A DNA stretch of 64,000 nt from Astropecten irregularis (Eukaryota; Echinodermata; Asteroidea; Paxillosida; Astropectinidae). The stretch lies in assembly GCA_963971285.1 (NCBI GenBank), contig OZ020244.1, forward strand, positions 5,394,001 to 5,458,000. The letters are read 5' to 3'. The notes beneath the pieces are model-generated. The model had not been told where the DNA came from, did not search any database, and saw only the letters and a list, made by a program, of their open reading frames with translations. Positions 12,386-24,199 of the stretch are shown here, in pieces. The first letter of the stretch is position 1. Each line of letters starts with the position of its first letter. The position numbers and the translations under genes are program-made.

Positions 12386-12766
12386 TGCCCGGAATAAGCC
12401 ATTTGGAAGATAAATCTGAATATTATCTGGTACACGGGCTTCTTTCATTGCATAGAAACACCCCAATTTGAATTTCCCAGACTAAAGACTCCGTTGCTAT
12501 ATCACATGATTCTGGGCAAGCTTTTGCTTAGCTACATAACAGACGTCTTGCACCAGTGCACTGTTCATAATGGATAAGAATGGCACAAAGGAACCAGACC
12601 ACTCCAGAAATGTGTATCACTATGCAAAAGCTTGCCCCGAATCACGTGATATAGCAACAGTTCTTTAGTCTGGGAAATTCAAGCTGGGATGTTTATGTGC
12701 AATGAAAGAAGTCTGTGTACCAGATACTATTCAGATTTAACTGGCAAATGGCTTATTTCCCGGGCA
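12386..12766. mobile_element. MITE with inverted arms of about 110 bp
   Basis: The left end GCCCGGAATAAGCCATTTGG mirrors the right end GGCAAATGGCTTATTTCCCGGGC. The arms continue through ACCAGATA, GAAAGAAG and TCCCAGACTAAAGAC. Diverged relatives lie at 2440-2715 and 38371-38650. It has no coding capacity and is a foldback-type non-autonomous element. Confidence 0.85.
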
Positions 12767-12782
12767 GTTTGGAGTTAATGGA

Positions 12783-12899
12783 CAAGACGGTATTACAGGC
12801 TTGTGTGTGTGGCGTAGACGTTATTTCGGGTCGTTTGTTGTGTTGACACGTAAACGAACGTGCGATCTGTTGGCCAAGTAAAACGGCCTAATACCGTCT
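12783..12899. repeat. Short hairpin element
   Basis: CAAGACGGTATTACAGGC at the left is mirrored by GGCCTAATACCGTCTTG at the right, bounding about 117 bp. No relative or ORF was noticed, so it may be a small MITE. Confidence 0.45.
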
Positions 12900-13383
12900 T
12901 GAACAAGACTAGTCCGTAAGGAGTACCAGGCGTTGCCATAGGATCGGTTTCCTACTACTTCGCGCAAACAGAACTGAGAGGGGTTGTGACCTTTTGTTGA
13001 TTTGAAAAGGACTTTACCTAAATTTATACTTTTGTTTAAAAAAACCACCGAAAAAAAAACTAAACCCACTATAAAACGTTATCCGACTCGGTAACTTGCC
13101 ACACTACATGCGTGCAATATACATCTATGCTAAGTGTGCACACTGTACAGTGTATGGTAAGTGTAAGTACCAGACGTAGTCACGTGGAAAGAACTAAGTA
13201 AAGGTCATGACCTTTTGTTTTGAAGAATCGAGACAAACGGCCCTTAATTAATACTTTTGTGCAGAAAATTGCAAAAAACATTATCTTCCACCCAAGCCGG
13301 TTCAGTGTCGAGTTTCAAGCTCACATGACTTTTTTTCACTGCTATTTGACCCTGCCATGCTTTTTCATCTGAAAATCAATGAT

Positions 13384-13850
13384 GTACATCTCATCGGTTG
13401 GAAGTGTAAGGAAAATTTAACCGTTAAAGCATAGACATTGATACACTAGAAACCAAGGATAATTGAGCCGCTTATAGCATCCACGCTGTTTCATTTTGCC
13501 CGAAGGAATAATTGATATGTTTAAGCATGGCTAATGCTTCGTTCAGAACAAATGAATAACAAGCTGTTTACAGCATGGGGGTTTCTTCGTTTGAAGCAAA
13601 GGAATAATTATGAGATATGAAAGCGTGGCTAATGATTCAATTTGAACAAAGGACAGTTTAGCTATTGATGCACAGACGGCGCCTCTTCAGAAACGTTTTA
13701 TATCTCATGTAGTTTGACGTTTATTTCCATTGAATTAGGGAAACCGACTACCGGAGAGGTGTTCGTGCTCACATACAGTTTGTGCAGATCATACCTTTGT
13801 CAGTAAATGTAAGAGGAAGCAATTCGTACAAACTGAAGGACAATCGCTTC
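13384..13850. repeat. Dispersed repeat family R2, copy 2
   Basis: This is the direct copy of 9750-10225, with scattered substitutions. It abuts R1 copy 2 (13050-13400). The following 13860-14550 holds no supported gene; its 63- and 91-codon minus-strand ORFs are isolated. Confidence 0.75.
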
Positions 13851-14961
13851 GTATTCATTTCGCTGTCCCTATTCCCATCGGGTTACAGACATAAACGTCA
13901 GGAGACAGCGGAGGGAACGGGGACCAATGAGACTATTGTTCATCTTAAAGGGTCTCTGCAATGGGATTATTATGGCTTGAACATGTGCCAATAAAAAAAC
14001 TGTACATGGAGATTGTAATTTTAGCAACTTCCTCGCACTGATTCAGGGTTAAAAACAGGTTTTTGGGTTTGTATGCTAATTAGCATTTCCATATTCATGA
14101 GCAAAACTGTGATGTCATCTGGGGAACTGAGAGCAGTAACCCAATTAATTTGTGCACAAAAAGTTGCAGTTGTTTCATAGGTTTTCTGACAGACCTTTTC
14201 CTCATCAATGGTTTTATTTTGCCAAATATGTTCCTTTCACTCAACTGGTGGTGTAATTTTTTTACCAAACCATTTCTGTAGGTCAAGTTTGCCTCTTCAT
14301 TTCTTATGTTTTTTCATTATATTTTGGCTGTTGGTTCCCTACATGAGTATGCGTGAAAATCCCCCGTTTTAAAAAGCCATTCAAAGGAAAACCAAATGCT
14401 GGTTTGAAACCAAAATAAGACTTGCCATTCATTATTTGTCAGTATATTCTCTGTATGAAGGCAATAAAATAACCTGACTGAAAAAAAGCACTGCAGCCAC
14501 CCTTTAAACGCACGAGAAAAGATGTAAACATACATGTACATGTAAATAGAGGGTGCGGGAACCAGTCCGTCATGTGTACCAGGCGTTGTCATAGGATCGG
14601 TTTCCTAGGTAATACTTCGCACGGAAAGAACTAAGAGGGAATCTTGACCTTTTTGGGTTTTTCAGAATCGAGATGAAAGAGACTTACTTTTTTTTAAACC
14701 CTCAGAAAAAAACCGCTGCTTTCCACTCACTAAACGCTAACCGAATCTGCCATCTTTTGTTCGATGCAACGTTCACGCAACAACATGCATGCATGCAATA
14801 TGCATCCTTGCTACATGTGAGTACACTGTACAGTACGTGGTGAGTGCAAGTACCAGACGTAGTCAGAGGATTCAAAGGTTGCACCCAAGTAAATAAACTC
14901 CCATAGACAGCAGTGGTAAATCCTCAAACTTCAAAAATCATTTTCAGAATTATTCACAAAA

Positions 14962-15281
14962 TGTTTGTGAGTTGATGCAATGATTGCGAGTTGACGTAAT
15001 GTTTGCGAGTTGATGTAATGTTTGCAAGTTGACGTAATGTTTGCGAGTTGATGCAATGTTTGCAAGTTGACGTAATGTTTGCGAGTTGACGTAATGTTTG
15101 CGAGTTGACGCAACATTCGCGAAATGACGCAACAATTGCGAGTTGACGTAATGTTTGTGAGTTGACGGCTGGGACGCAATGTTGCGAGTTGACGTAATGT
15201 TTGCGAGTTGATGCAACGTTTGCGAGTTGACGTAATGTTTGCGAGTTGACGTAATGTTTGTGAGTTGACGGCTGGGACGCA
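14962..15281. repeat. Minisatellite, 19-bp unit, about 16 units
   Basis: The unit GAGTTGACGTAATGTTTGC repeats with point variants. Two longer units containing GACGGCTGGGACGCAA give a higher-order pattern. 19 is not a multiple of 3, so open frames of 82-145 codons appear on the minus strand in all phases purely as repeat artefacts. Most units carry TGACGTAA, which fits the CRE consensus TGACGTMA. Confidence 0.95.
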
Positions 15282-15369
15282 AAGGATTTTGAGGGCATGA
15301 TCGATGACAATTTTCGAGGGACAAAATTATTTCCACATATACACACAATATAATTTTGAGAATCACACA

Positions 15370-16047
15370 AAAAGGTTTTGATGGCATAAAATGATTTTCA
15401 TGTATGACAAGAAATTATCTCGAGGCTTTCGATTCTTGCTCCGCGGCTCGAGAATCCCCCCCCCCCAAATGCAACGGAGATCGGGTGAGTGACTCAACGC
15501 ACGAAGTCTCGCATCAAAAATGCTACAAGTACGGGGTACGTGGACCGCACTGGCACTACACGGGCCCATGCCTCGGGCTGAATGCGTCGCAAGACCCCAC
15601 GGGCTGTGTCTGCAGAGGTGGTAGGGCACCCGCAGTTACCGGTCTTTTATAAATTCTAAATTTGGCATGTAAATGTTGCTTTATCGCGTTGGAAATTCTT
15701 AATTTTAAAGAGGAAATACCCAGGTCGAACAGTTAAGGTTTGGTTAAAAGAAAACCAGCGATTAAACAAAAAGTTATTCTAAATTTTGTATAGTCAAAAA
15801 AACTTTTAAACGACTAGAAGTGAAACTAACACATGATCACGTGGGTTTTCTGAGTCAAAATTTTGACTCAGAAAACCCACGTGACTTACGGTTTTTCGTA
15901 TTTATCATGAAAACGGCTCAATTGTACCGTTTATTTGTGTGGAATGTTCTATTCTACTTTTGGAAGACCTTTCCAGTCATGATAAAGGCATGCATTGGCG
16001 CCAAAAAGCGCCCAAAAAAGCGCAACGAGGCCGGCGTGTACCTTTAA
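15370..16047. mobile_element. Element P (inverted relative of 19803-20425 and 58627-59285)
   Basis: The outer end at 15370 (TTTTGATGGCATAAAATGATTTTC) and the other end (GAGGCCGGCG..TACCTTTAA) match the copies at 19803-20425 and 58627-59285 in reverse orientation. Inside are a poly-C tract, a GGGCCCATGCCTCGGGCT block and a 48-bp palindrome. The copies have no common ORF, so a non-autonomous DNA element is likely. Confidence 0.7.
15837..15884. repeat. 48-bp perfect palindrome with E-box and AP-1-like sites
   Basis: The sequence is self-complementary with its centre between 15860 and 15861. Each arm reads TCACGTGGGTTTTCTGAGTC followed by AAAA. Each arm therefore holds CACGTG (E-box core) and TGAGTCA (AP-1 consensus). 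A 40-bp version sits in element P at about 19963-20003 and a broken one at 58797-58866. Confidence 0.95.
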
Positions 16048-17400
16048 TGAGCTCGGCGGACAGATTTTGGCACTATTTACTTGGGTGCACCCTATAACAG
16101 CAGACAGTATCCATATTTTGACACCATACCACACTGAGGGGAAGCAGAATATTCCAAAGGTCACTTATTTGAAGAAAAACAATGAAAAATATTGCTCCTC
16201 TGCGAAATGGCAGGGGCTCGCAACTTGGGTGGCGGCCATGTTTTTTGTACAGTTTTGTATGGGAAAGCATTTATAGCTTATTAACATGCTAAGATTTTGA
16301 ACATGAGATTTCTCCATTCCACAACACCAAATCTGGTGTAAATCCTCGCTGTAACACAAATTTATTTCTTCATGTGTTCATCTGGGATCATTTTGCAGTG
16401 GACAAAGCCACTTTGGGGTCCCACTTTGGGGGTGGATAAAGGATGGAAGAGGGGCGGGGGATTTGTCAAAGATTTTGAGGACACACACTCATTTAATGCA
16501 CAAGGTGATCTCTTTTAGACAGCCTAGTAGTGAAATACATGTGTGAATTAACACACCCTTGGTGTTCTACAGTCCAAAATTATTTCCACCCACAGAAAAT
16601 ATCAAAACTACAGAAAATACACACCATTTTCTGTGCATAACATACCATGTTATGATTCCATCCAATTGCCTTGCACATATACCTTGTGTTTACTTTGTGC
16701 AGTCGTTGACACTTCTGAAAAAATGTTTACTCCACTGTGCTTTTTTTCAATAAAACACCGAAAACCCAGAGATACAACATGCCAAAAGCCTGGTTTTCAT
16801 GTCGTTTCCTGTTTTATGTCTTTTTGGAGCCTGTTATAGAGAGAGAGCAGCAAAAAACACATGTTTACATCACCATCCAAAACAAAATGGACGCCTCCAT
16901 TCTGCTGGTGCATGTGCAACTATAGGTTGCGCCCAAGTAAATAAACTCCCATAGATAACAGTGGTAAATCCCCAAACTTAAAAAATTATTTAAAAATATA
17001 CATAACTCCCACAGCTGTTCAAGTTGCACAGAGAAATGATGATGATGGACATGTCACCTTCCATTTTTTTTTTTTCATTTTATGGTAGGGTGACCATTGA
17101 ATTTTTGAGATATACTCATTCTCAGCTGAACACCCCTAAAACAAGGTATGGATCACTCCATTCAAAGAAGCCATTTTCAAAAAAACATCCCTCTGCAAAG
17201 CGGCTGAAATAGACCCACTTTCTCCCACAATTGCATCAAAAATTGTCACAAATGGAAGCCAGGCAGGAGGTCCAGTGCTATATTTCTTGAATCCTACATA
17301 TCCATAGCTCTGACAACTATCTTATTTAAAATATATTGAGTGCTTAACTTTTATTAATGAGCTCGGCGGACGGATTTTGGCACTATTTTTTTGAGTGCAC
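16047..17400. repeat. Repeat family R3, copy 2 and start of a third
   Basis: It is colinear with 10470-11575, starting at GAGCTCGGCGGACAGATTTTGG. Near 17190 the head sequence GCAAAGCGGCTGAAATAGACC begins again and reaches GAGCTCGGCGGACGGATTTTGG at 17358, so units are joined head to tail. No shared ORF exists. 17405-17969 contains an R1 fragment and an isolated 97-codon ORF that I do not support as a gene. Confidence 0.7.
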
Positions 17401-18653
17401 CACAAACTAATACGTCGCGTGGAAAGAACTGAGTAGAGGTCATGACCTTTTGTTTTCAAGAATCGAGACAAACGGCCCTTTGCCAAATCGGACAAGAATT
17501 ATACTTTTGGCCATCGAGCAACATTTCTGATAGCGAAATGTTGTGGAAACGTTGTTGAATCGATCGACTATTACAATACGACTGCAAAAAGAGTATTATG
17601 AAGTATAGTATTCGACTCCTAATAATTGGACTTAATATCTCGAATTATTCGTTTTGTTGCGAACTACCTCTTGCATGGACTGGCTGTTGCATACAACTCT
17701 ATGGAAAGGAAGAAAATAATTGGACCTCCTTCAGCTTTTACATCTTTGGAGGGAGGTTGGAAACATCTTCTGGGGTTTCATCGAACATTAGGAGCATACA
17801 TACTAAAGTGGGACTGATGGTCGCCAACTTATTGTCAGCAATCAGTCACCTGGGACCACACAAAATATTACAGAAAATGATTACAAAATAACTCAATTGT
17901 TACTGTATACTTATATTCAAATATGTGGGATAACATAAAAGCCAGTTTATTTTAAAACAACAACCAAAGCAAACTCATCTTAACTTACTATCGATCGTAG
18001 GACTTATGATACGTTGCAGCCCTATGTAGGATAAGATGGGTTATCTTTCGTTACTCGAGTTACGATCGATCGTAGGGCTTCGTAAAACCGACCCAGGACA
18101 CACATGAGAAGCTGTGTTCAGCATTCATTTAGTATTCATATCACTTTTATGATCATTACTTTGTTCACACTCAGTTTAAACTAAAAACTATGGTTAGCAT
18201 TTGTAGTGTGTTGTTTGGCAATTTAATATTTCACGCATAGGTCTTTATTGATGCAAATAATATGACGATGCAAAATTATTTGACATGAACTGCGTGTTTT
18301 GTTAGTATAACACGAACTGTGTGATAAAGGTAGTTTGGACTGGATCAGTGGAATTGCATTTATTTTCTCCTTTATAAATTTAAAACCCAAAACACGTTGC
18401 AAAATCGTGGCTTTATTTTCCCCTTTATATCGTCTTGATATCTGTCTGAATTGAACTCGTGAAAGTCTACCAAGAAAAGACCATAAAGGCACATTGAGAT
18501 GCTGTACAACACAGCAATGCTGAACGAATCTGCGCACCACTTGTTGCAACTTTGCATATGTGACGGTGGTGGTGCCATGGCAGCCTGTCGTTTACGATAA
18601 ACAAATTGTTTTGTTAAATGAGTTCACCATGGTAACCACTTCTTCCCTCCTTC

Positions 18654-18660
18654 TATAAAA
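18654..18660 (+). promoter_or_regulatory. TATA box of candidate small gene, copy A
   Basis: TATAAAA follows a pyrimidine-rich CTTCTTCCCTCCTTC. A non-coding first exon is then predicted to begin about 30 bp downstream and to end at the strong donor AAG|GTAAGA (18782/18783). No ATG lies between. The same arrangement is kept in unit B at 57211-57217. Confidence 0.45.
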
Positions 18661-19028
18661 AAGGTAGTACCAGGCAAGCTTCGTCATTTCATCTCCAGTC
18701 ATACACGGGTGAAGGTGGAGTCGGATCGTCCGTCTGCTTATCGTCGCATTTGATTGTTTCACACAGCGTACAAGGATATAAGGTAAGACGAACAACTGTT
18801 CTCCACTTTTGACATTCATCCCGCTTGGTTTGTAACACATAACTGGAATAATAACCACCAACAATAAATAGCAAACTACATATTAACGGATGTAACTCAA
18901 TGAATGTAATTTGCTATAGAACAGAATGATTGGAGGGAAGGTATATGAACAGAAATGAAAGGTAGTACGATATCTGATTGTGTATATCTTCAAATTGCTT
19001 CATAATTCGATTAAAACAGGCCTCATTC

Positions 19029-19400
19029 ATGCTGCCCTCCGTCTTTGCTGTAATAGTATATTATTTCCCGGCCGATTTGGAATTTTTACTGTTTAAACCA
19101 TTTTACCGTCTGACTCTACAAATTTACACTAAATTGATGGACAATGAAACGTGCATTTCGATTTTAGAAAAGATGCATGCATTTACATACAACGCGCATT
19201 TCATTTTCTGTAACAGTTATTTCATTTCTAAAAACGAAGCACCTGATTTCATAAAACAAATTTATATTATGTCATTTTGGACTTTGTCGGCGGCAATTTT
19301 TGTTTCTTTGTTTGGAGCCCAAAATATGGGATGGTTGGAAATACACAGTAATAAAAAGGGGCGCCCTTATAGAAAAGCTTTGGTACATGGTGCATGGTGA
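19029..19400 (+). CDS. Candidate small protein, 123 residues, unrecognised (copy A)
   Basis: The predicted second exon begins after the acceptor ATTAAAACAG (exon from 19020), and its first ATG opens a 123-codon frame. Residues 1-15 are hydrophobic (MLPSVFAVIVYYF) and could be a signal or anchor segment. A second hydrophobic stretch (FWTLSAAIFVSLFG) lies near residues 82-95, and the C-terminus is basic. The frame is uninterrupted and equally long in unit B (57589-57960). Over the coding part the copies show about 8 synonymous against about 7 amino-acid-changing codons, fewer replacements than neutral drift would give. The poor Kozak context (TTCATGC) and the lack of a recognised family keep confidence low. 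Confidence 0.4.
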   Translation: MLPSVFAVIVYYFPADLEFLLFKPFYRLTLQIYTKLMDNETCISILEKMHAFTYNAHFIFCNSYFISKNEAPDFIKQIYIMSFWTLSAAIFVSLFGAQNMGWLEIHSNKKGRPYRKALVHGAW

Positions 19401-19441
19401 AAACCTTTAATACCTAATCAAGTACTTTCACCATGCCTAGC

Positions 19442-19807
19442 TTTAAAGGTAATATCATACTTTGGTTTTTGTCAAAAAAATGCAAATTCATGGGCAAAAA
19501 TATCAAGCCAGATAAAGAAACAGTCATTTGAGAAAATTTCAGTTCCATACGGTGCCCACTTTGAGAGAAAACAGGGGGAAACGGCCACAGTATTTCTTAA
19601 GTCTTTTCTCTTTTATTTTTGATCTTTTAAAAGATCAAACGATTTTCGGTCCTCGTTTTACTCTTTTCTGGCTAAATACAGCTTTTCAGGCGGAATAATT
19701 TTAACGGTATGTTTATAACATTACCATTTCAATACCCTGTAAGTTATACGTAAAACTGTGAACATTTCTGTTTTGGCTTCTTCCCAAAGTATGACACTAC
19801 CTTTAAA
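19442..19807. mobile_element. MITE with about 24-bp terminal inverted repeats
   Basis: The ends are TTTAAAGGTAATATCATACT and its inverse AGTATGACACTACCTTTAAA, with the match extended by TTGG/CCAA. Family members lie at 37163-37540 and 58000-58631, and a partial one at 1-230. It is flanked directly by element P, whose end also begins TTTAAAGGTAACGCC. It has no ORF of interest. Confidence 0.85.
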
Positions 19808-20425
19808 GGTAACGCCGGCCTCGTTAGGCGATTTTGGGCGCTTTTGGGGGCCAATGCATGCCTTTATCATGACATTCCAAAAGTAGAATAGAACAATCCA
19901 CACAAATAAAAGGTATAATTTAGCCGTTTTCATGATAAATACGAAAAAAGGTAAGTTACATGGGTTTTCTGAGTCAAATTTTTGACTCAGAAAACCCACG
20001 TGATGATGTGTTATTTTCACTTCCAGTGTTTGAAACTGCTGTTCTTACTAAACAAAATGGAGTATAACTTTTTGTTTAATAGCTGTGTTTTTTTAGTAAA
20101 GCTTAGGTGGTCGACCTGAGTATTTCCTTTTTAAAATTAAGAATTTCCAACAAGAGAAAGCAACATTTACATGCCAAATTAAGCCCGAGGCATGGGCCCG
20201 TGATAACCAGTGCAGTCCACGCACCCCCGTATCCGTACGGACGTGTAGCAATTTTTGTGCGAGACCGCGCGGCCTGCAAGATGAGTCACTCACCCGGTCC
20301 CCGTTGCATTTTTTTTTTGGGGGGGGAGGGGGGTGATTTTTTGAGCGGAGCTGGAAAGCCTTGAGATAATTTTTTGTCATACATGAAAATCATTTTATGC
20401 CATCAAAATCTTTTTGTAATGTTCA
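19803..20425. mobile_element. Element P, copy in segment 2 A
   Basis: It begins AAAGGTAACGCCGGCCTCGTT and ends GCCATCAAAATCTTTTTGTAA. It contains the near-perfect palindrome GGGTTTTCTGAGTCAAA..TTTGACTCAGAAAACCC and a GC-rich block including CCCGAGGCATGGGCCCGTG. An inverted relative is at 15370-16047 and the unit-B orthologue at 58627-59285. Confidence 0.7.
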
Positions 20426-20429
20426 AATA

Positions 20430-20565
20430 ACCACAAGGGTAACTGACTTAATTTAAAGTCATGGAACAATGAACAAAGAAAAATTTACTGGAGCGGGATT
20501 CGAACCGGCGACCTCCTGAATACCGTACATGCGTTCTACCAACTGAGGCATTCAGCCCTACGTTG
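20430..20565 (-). mobile_element. tRNA-derived SINE (minus strand)
   Basis: Read on the minus strand it starts GGGCTGAATGCCTCAGTTGG (A-box like), continues GGTATTCAGGAGGTCGCC, and has GGTTCGAATCCCGCTCC (B-box like). A short body follows with TTCTTTGTTCATT and CCCTTGTGGTTATTTGA. The tRNA-like head has stem mismatches and is joined to a common tail, so it is a SINE rather than a functional tRNA gene. Other copies are at 50533-50690 and 59290-59425. Confidence 0.8.
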
Positions 20566-21240
20566 GTGGTGTTCCCAATAGGCAATGCTCTTTGTTCGTT
20601 TGGCAGTCAAAAGTTATGAAACCACGCACACACCGCCATACCCCAAGGATCCTTTCAATGATACACGCAGCAATACTGCAACCTTTGCTACTACTGTTAC
20701 TTGTGAAAATCAAAACAGACACACCTCTGCCTAATTCTTTTCCGATGTAGACTTTTCCTTCACGACATCATCAAAAGAACTGCAACCGATATCACTTCCA
20801 TGTCGCCTGATACCATTTTCAGCTAGGGCTTGCTTGTCCGAATACGAACGACGCGACCGGCCGACATGTAATGCACTTACCGGACCAGCCAGCGCGCTCG
20901 AAAGTCCGGCTGTGCCAAACCCTGCTTGTAGTGTGAATGTGCACAGCGTTAACCCGGGGCAGTGTTACCCCGTGTTTATAAACATCCGGGTTAATGAAAC
21001 AAGTGGGAACGCATCTCAGGGTAACCCGGGGCAGCAACTCTCGAGGTTAAGCAATTTGTAGTGTGAAAAGGGTATTAAATGTCGTGAAACAATACGGAAT
21101 ACGCCAAGTTCGATCAACCGCCTTCTTTTTCTTAGCATTAAAACAAACGGAGGTGATTTTTCACAATCTCGAATTCTTCGAGCTTTCCGACTTCATCGCT
21201 GTGTTAAATCGATTAACCGTAGATAATAAAGAAGTAGAGA
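20566..21240. other. Intergenic stretch with CCCGGGTTAA-type palindromes
   Basis: No gene is supported. At 20955-21062 the words GTTAACCCGGGGCAG and GGGTAACCCGGGGCAG recur in short inverted and direct arrangement between two TTGTAGTGTGAA words, resembling a small MITE. The unit-B copy (59800-59960) carries an additional CCCCGGGGTAAG block. Confidence 0.45.
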
Positions 21241-24185
21241 TTTGAGTGTTTCTTTTATTTTTGTCTTCTTGAGTTTGGTAAGAGATATTTTCACTGATTT
21301 TCATACGTTATTTCTTCCGGTAACCTTCGCGCGTCAGACCACACTCGTGCCTCCAACTCACCGGGCCCAACCATACGGTCAAGTAGGCTCGCCACTCTTG
21401 GTCACGGGCTTTCCTTTTCAGCGAAAGTAGACCCGTCTTCCGTTCTTATTTTACTTTCAGGGGTCGAAGTAGTCCCCGGTTCCTTCGAAATTTTAGGAGT
21501 TTTTCTCCTCTCTTAATTTTCAATAATTTGATCTAAGAGAAACGTAGTGAAATAAATTAATGAATAAATAAATAAACATGTCAGTACTAATGGGCTCCGT
21601 GAGGGGGGGGGGGTCGCTTCTTCCCCTCGAAGCCCATTCTGCTCCCGAGGGAGAGGTGGTCGGGGTATCGCCTTTCCCGTTCCAGACGCCTCGCCGCCTC
21701 ATCGAGTTCCCTGTCCAAGGAACAGAGTTTTCTCGGTACGGGGGACTAACACCGTGATAATTAAGCACACGAGCCTTGCCGGTGAGAGCTCAATCTCCCG
21801 GTGTACTGCACCGGTAGGCGGGCCCACTACGGATCAACCACGGTCGCTCGTATCGCCTCGTACCCACGGTTCTAGCCACCTCACATCCAGGCTGCAATGA
21901 GGCCCCCGTACGGGAAAAGGGTTCCGTTCTTTTCCAATCGGGGCGCTACCTAAACGCGCCGATCAGGCGTTGAGCTCAGCTCCTCCGCACCGCTACCTCA
22001 GTGCCGTTTGGCGTCTGCCGTAGGTCGCGGTCAATCTTCCGCTACACAACTGCCTCACCCCAATATGGCTCAGATGGGATCATCGGGGACACGTCGTCCA
22101 CCGCCCTATGACCCCGCTTGCATCGACCGGCAAGGGGCCCGCAGTCATGAAGACCAGAAAAACGATCTGCTGCTAGCGGCCCCAGGGCTAAGGCCCCGAA
22201 GGAGGGGAAGGCCAGCCGGACCAACAACCACCCATCGAACCCCCGAGATACTCGAGGGTCTGGAGACGGCCACTGACGGGTCACCAGCGGCGGACACAGC
22301 ACTGCTCCCTTGACTGGAACCCACAACATGCCCGGTGCAAGCATTATAAATATTACTGGTTCATTATCCGGGGCGAACCCGAGCCAGTCTCCTGATGGAC
22401 TTAAGTTTGAGTACAGACAGTTATCGTGGATCCCGGCGGTGGATATACCTCCGGGTATCACCACCAGCCGCGCCAGTAAAGCCAAGAAACATAAACAGAA
22501 GCGGATTTCTTCGGATAAATCCCAGAGGAAGAAAACTTGCCGCTCCTACTGCTAGTATGTCAATGTGTGACCCTGCGGACTTCATGCTCGCTTTCCAAAA
22601 CATCAGCAACGCTTTGTCAAACTTGACGCAAAGACCGGGCGGGCCGATGGTGGACCATCCGCGATCTCAAATTGCCGAGATGGGGGGGGGGGGGGGGGCA
22701 GGGCGTGACCTCACCAGACCGGCAACACCACCGCCCGCTTCCGGAAACAATACCCTCGGACGTCCGTGGCATGCACCTGGATCAGTGATACTCGGACATT
22801 CTGCTGATGAGTTTGGAATTGAAGATGATGATGCCATCACAGCCATCACAGCCATCAGTGGCCTCATCTCTGGAGAATTCACATGATGTTCCTTCGGACC
22901 AGACGGGATCACTAGATGCAGGCAGCCTGAGCTTTTCTTCATAAGAGACCCAGTTCCGCTTTAATAGTGCAGAGAGATATGGTCAGGGTATACTTAAACT
23001 TCCAACCGTGAAGAAACCTGAGGAAGAAACAAAACATCAGTCTTTCCAGCAACATACGGCTCCAGCAAAGGTGAAGTCACTAACCTTTCCCGAACTCCCA
23101 TTCGACCGCCTCTGCGTAGAACGAATGGAAACCTTGGCTAAGGCAAGGACGTGGCGACCATGTCTGCCACGGGCACGTTCATACTTTCAATTACCGCTTT
23201 CAATTGTGGCTACGACCCACATTTGACAACTTCACAAGAATTTCTTGGCTGACAACATCCCCACGCCGAGCGAATGCCCTTAACGCTATGGGGATTTCAT
23301 ATGAAGGAGTGAAGAAGAGACTAGATGATCTCCCCTGCTGGGTAATGACATGTTCAATGGTCAGTTCCAAGATGTAATGGAGACAGAGGCGAAGCGAATT
23401 GACACCACCAACAAGCTTTCCTTTCGCAAGGGCACTGGCAACACGGGAGGTCGTATACCATACCGAAACGAACCTCAAACCAGACCCACCTTTCGTCCCG
23501 AGACCCAAAGCCAAAAAAAGCCGTTTAGGGATTGGAAACATCAGGCCCCGAAAGCTTCGCCAGGTTCCAACCCGAGACCGACAATGCTCAGTGGGGTACC
23601 AGGGGTCGCGGAGGTTAACAACCTACCCCGGTACTCAGAAGGAGCGCGGCCCTGAATATCTCAATACATGGCTAGCCCAAACTCCTGGACCCGCCGGCAG
23701 CCGTCTACGCTTTTATGCATGGTCCTGGCAAGAAATCACAGTGGACAGATAGGTCCTCGCCACGATGAGTCAAGGATACAAACTCGAGCTCACGAGCACC
23801 CGGTACCCCTCCGTCCGACACAATACTCCGCGCTATACAAACCCCGATCGGCGAGTGGAAGTGCGCAACGCTAGAGAGTGAGGTTTCCTTTCTCCTAGAG
23901 AAACAGGCAATAGAGAGAGAGTCAACACAAATCAGGGATTTGGATTCCTTCAACCTTCCGTTTTAACCCTCCCCCTAAGGAGTCAGGCAAATCAATCAAT
24001 CAGTGTGAGCAGGCGCCGCGGCAGCGCGTTGCCGCATCTATCTTCGAGCGGTACTCCTTCGGTCTCCTGATAGCCATCCCCAGGCAAACACACGACCCAT
24101 TCCCATCCAAGCAAATTAACGTTCTATCTGACGTAACCACGCGTCATGCGGACGCCCTACCAGACGAGTCCTACCAGTAGGTTCT
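21240..24185 (+). mobile_element. DIRS-like retrotransposon wreck, first copy
   Basis: This GC-rich block contains a 5' non-coding region (21560-22320) and a gag-like region around 22560-23400, including MSMCDPADFMLAFQNISNAL and later FRKGTGN. A pol N-terminal region at about 23700-23960 is readable as LARNHSGQ...SYQLELTS-like sequence only across frameshifts. The unit-B copy keeps this last part open as one ORF (62257-62844). A poly-G run at 22681-22699, frame changes and stops show that it is dead. The assignment to the DIRS order rests on the pol N-terminus and on the reverse transcriptase at 27495-27840. Confidence 0.7.
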
Positions 24186-24199
24186 CTTATAGAAAGAAT

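Noticed and set aside
9750-13850. LTR retrotransposon with R2 copies as LTRs
   Set aside because: No TG..CA ends, no primer-binding site and no gag or pol frame between the copies.
14962-15281. CRISPR-like array
   Set aside because: Units abut directly with no unique spacers, the unit is only 19 bp, and the DNA is eukaryotic.
14931-15387. Overlapping minus-strand ORFs of 82-145 codons with STRKHYVNSQTL-type repeats
   Set aside because: They are open in several frames because the DNA is a 19-bp tandem repeat without stops; there is no coding signal beyond the repeat.
22042-22485. Minus-strand ORF of 147 codons
   Set aside because: It lies antisense to a GC-rich DIRS-like 5' region, where stop codons are rare; no domain is visible and the unit-B copy breaks it.
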